Shown here in pieces: positions 5,314 through 5,927 of a stretch of 5,927 bases of DNA (its first letter is position 1; every line of letters begins with the position of its first letter). Where the stretch lies: contig CAZKDJ010000237.1 of the NCBI GenBank assembly GCA_964551295.1, positions 1 through 5,927 of the forward strand, given 5' to 3'. Origin of the DNA: JAFGED01 sp964551295. Lineage in GTDB: Bacteria; Chloroflexota; Anaerolineae; B4-G1. The notes below the pieces were generated by a model. That model worked only from the letters and a program-made list of their open reading frames with translations. It searched no databases and had not been told where the DNA came from. The translations under genes were made by a program, and so were the position numbers.

Positions 5314-5927
5314 TCACTTCTTGCGTTGTGCGGACGACGGTCGCTGGCTGGTGCCCTTGGGTGGCGGCGACACCTTCTCTTCCGCTGGCGCGGCCTCGGT
5401 CTTTCCAGCCGAGATGAACTGCGCGATCTTGGCCAGCACCTGCTCCAGGTTCTCGCCCGAAAGCGCCTCCATCTTGGCGTTGATGATGGCCGCCAGTTCC
5501 GGCACCGTCTTGAGCGTCTCCAGCAGTGCGCTGCTGCTGGTGGGACCATTTGCACCGCCGAATTGGACGATGCGCACGTTCTCTCCGATGCCCTGCAAAG
5601 CCAGTCCCAGCGCCTCCATCTTTCTGACCTCGGCGTCGATGAGAGCCTGGGCGATCACCTGCCGCAGGTTGATCTCACCCTCGGCGGCGGTGGCCTGGGC
5701 CAGCTTGGCCTTGCCCTCGGCCTCGGCCAGCAAGGTGGCCTTGGTGCCATCAGCTTCGGCCAGCTTCATGGCCTTGAGCTTTTCGGCGTCGGCGCGGCCG
5801 GTGACCTCGGTGGCCTCGGCCTGGGCAGAGGCCTCGGTGCGCGTCGCCTGGGCCCGCGCCTCGGCGGTGATGGTCACCTTGCGCCGCTCGGCATCGGCCT
5901 GGATCTCGGCCGCCTCACGCTGGGCGC
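5314..5927 (-). CDS. Flotillin-like (SPFH/band 7) protein, C-terminal part, cut by window edge
   Basis: 203 complete codons are visible, from the right edge to TGA at 5314-5316; the frame is open at the edge, so the start lies outside. The internal GTG at 5877 is not the real start, since the Ala/Glu-rich heptad pattern continues unbroken upstream of it. Visible residues 1-85 are a coiled coil rich in AEA/EAE units, typical of the flotillin domain. Residues 86-125 (INLRQVIAQALIDAEVRKME, then ENVRIVQFGG at 115-124) match the conserved region that follows it. The last 30 residues are a Pro/Lys/Ser-rich disordered tail. Flotillins are membrane scaffold proteins with an N-terminal membrane anchor and SPFH domain, neither visible here. 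They oligomerise through the coiled coil, and bacterial ones often pair with NfeD, which is not seen. It converges on the GH67 gene with a hairpin between them. Confidence 0.85.
   Translation of the reverse strand, partial: AQREAAEIQADAERRKVTITAEARAQATRTEASAQAEATEVTGRADAEKLKAMKLAEADGTKATLLAEAEGKAKLAQATAAEGEINLRQVIAQALIDAEVRKMEALGLALQGIGENVRIVQFGGANGPTSSSALLETLKTVPELAAIINAKMEALSGENLEQVLAKIAQFISAGKTEAAPAEEKVSPPPKGTSQRPSSAQRKK

Overview
The window looks like chromosomal DNA from a GC-rich, free-living bacterium. It carries four recognisable protein genes plus one gene cut by the right edge. A Chloroflexota (Anaerolineae-like) source is a reasonable guess: the exported protein has a single N-terminal membrane segment followed by a long Thr/Pro linker of the 'TPTPRP' kind common in that group, and it sits beside strictly anaerobic-type iron-sulfur redox subunits and a xylan side-chain enzyme. 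This is inference from protein style, not a phylogenetic result. No tRNA, rRNA, CRISPR array, intact insertion sequence or phage gene was seen.

Layout, left to right. Bases 1-251 hold no convincing gene but contain a strong 12-bp hairpin and a cluster of CGAAT motifs. Bases 252-1462 (+) are a tight two-gene operon, hdrB-like and hdrC-like, overlapping by 4 bp (GTGA). Bases 1503-2897 (-) encode an uncharacterised exported or membrane-anchored beta-propeller protein with GH43-like and sialidase-like (Asp-box) features. It converges on hdrC. Bases 2898-3193 are a divergent intergenic region with candidate promoters in both directions, a 13-bp dyad resembling operators of GntR/FadR-type regulators, and two possible small ORFs. 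Bases 3194-5227 (+) encode a complete GH67 alpha-glucuronidase starting at TTG. Bases 5228-5313 hold a hairpin terminator shared by converging genes. Bases 5314-5927 (-) are the C-terminal part of a flotillin-like (SPFH/band 7) membrane scaffold protein whose N-terminus lies beyond the window.

How the parts may work together. GH67 removes (4-O-methyl-)glucuronic acid from short xylan fragments in the cytoplasm. The divergent exported propeller protein could act on or bind polysaccharide outside the cell, and the two share a control region, so a small hemicellulose-use locus is plausible but unproven. The HdrBC pair is an electron-transfer module working on thiol/disulfide or similar couples. 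No HdrA flavin subunit is visible, so its partner is unknown and nothing links it functionally to the sugar genes. The flotillin-like gene appears to be an unrelated neighbour. I did not find clear evidence of a novel multi-gene system. The most open question is the function of the propeller protein and its regulation.
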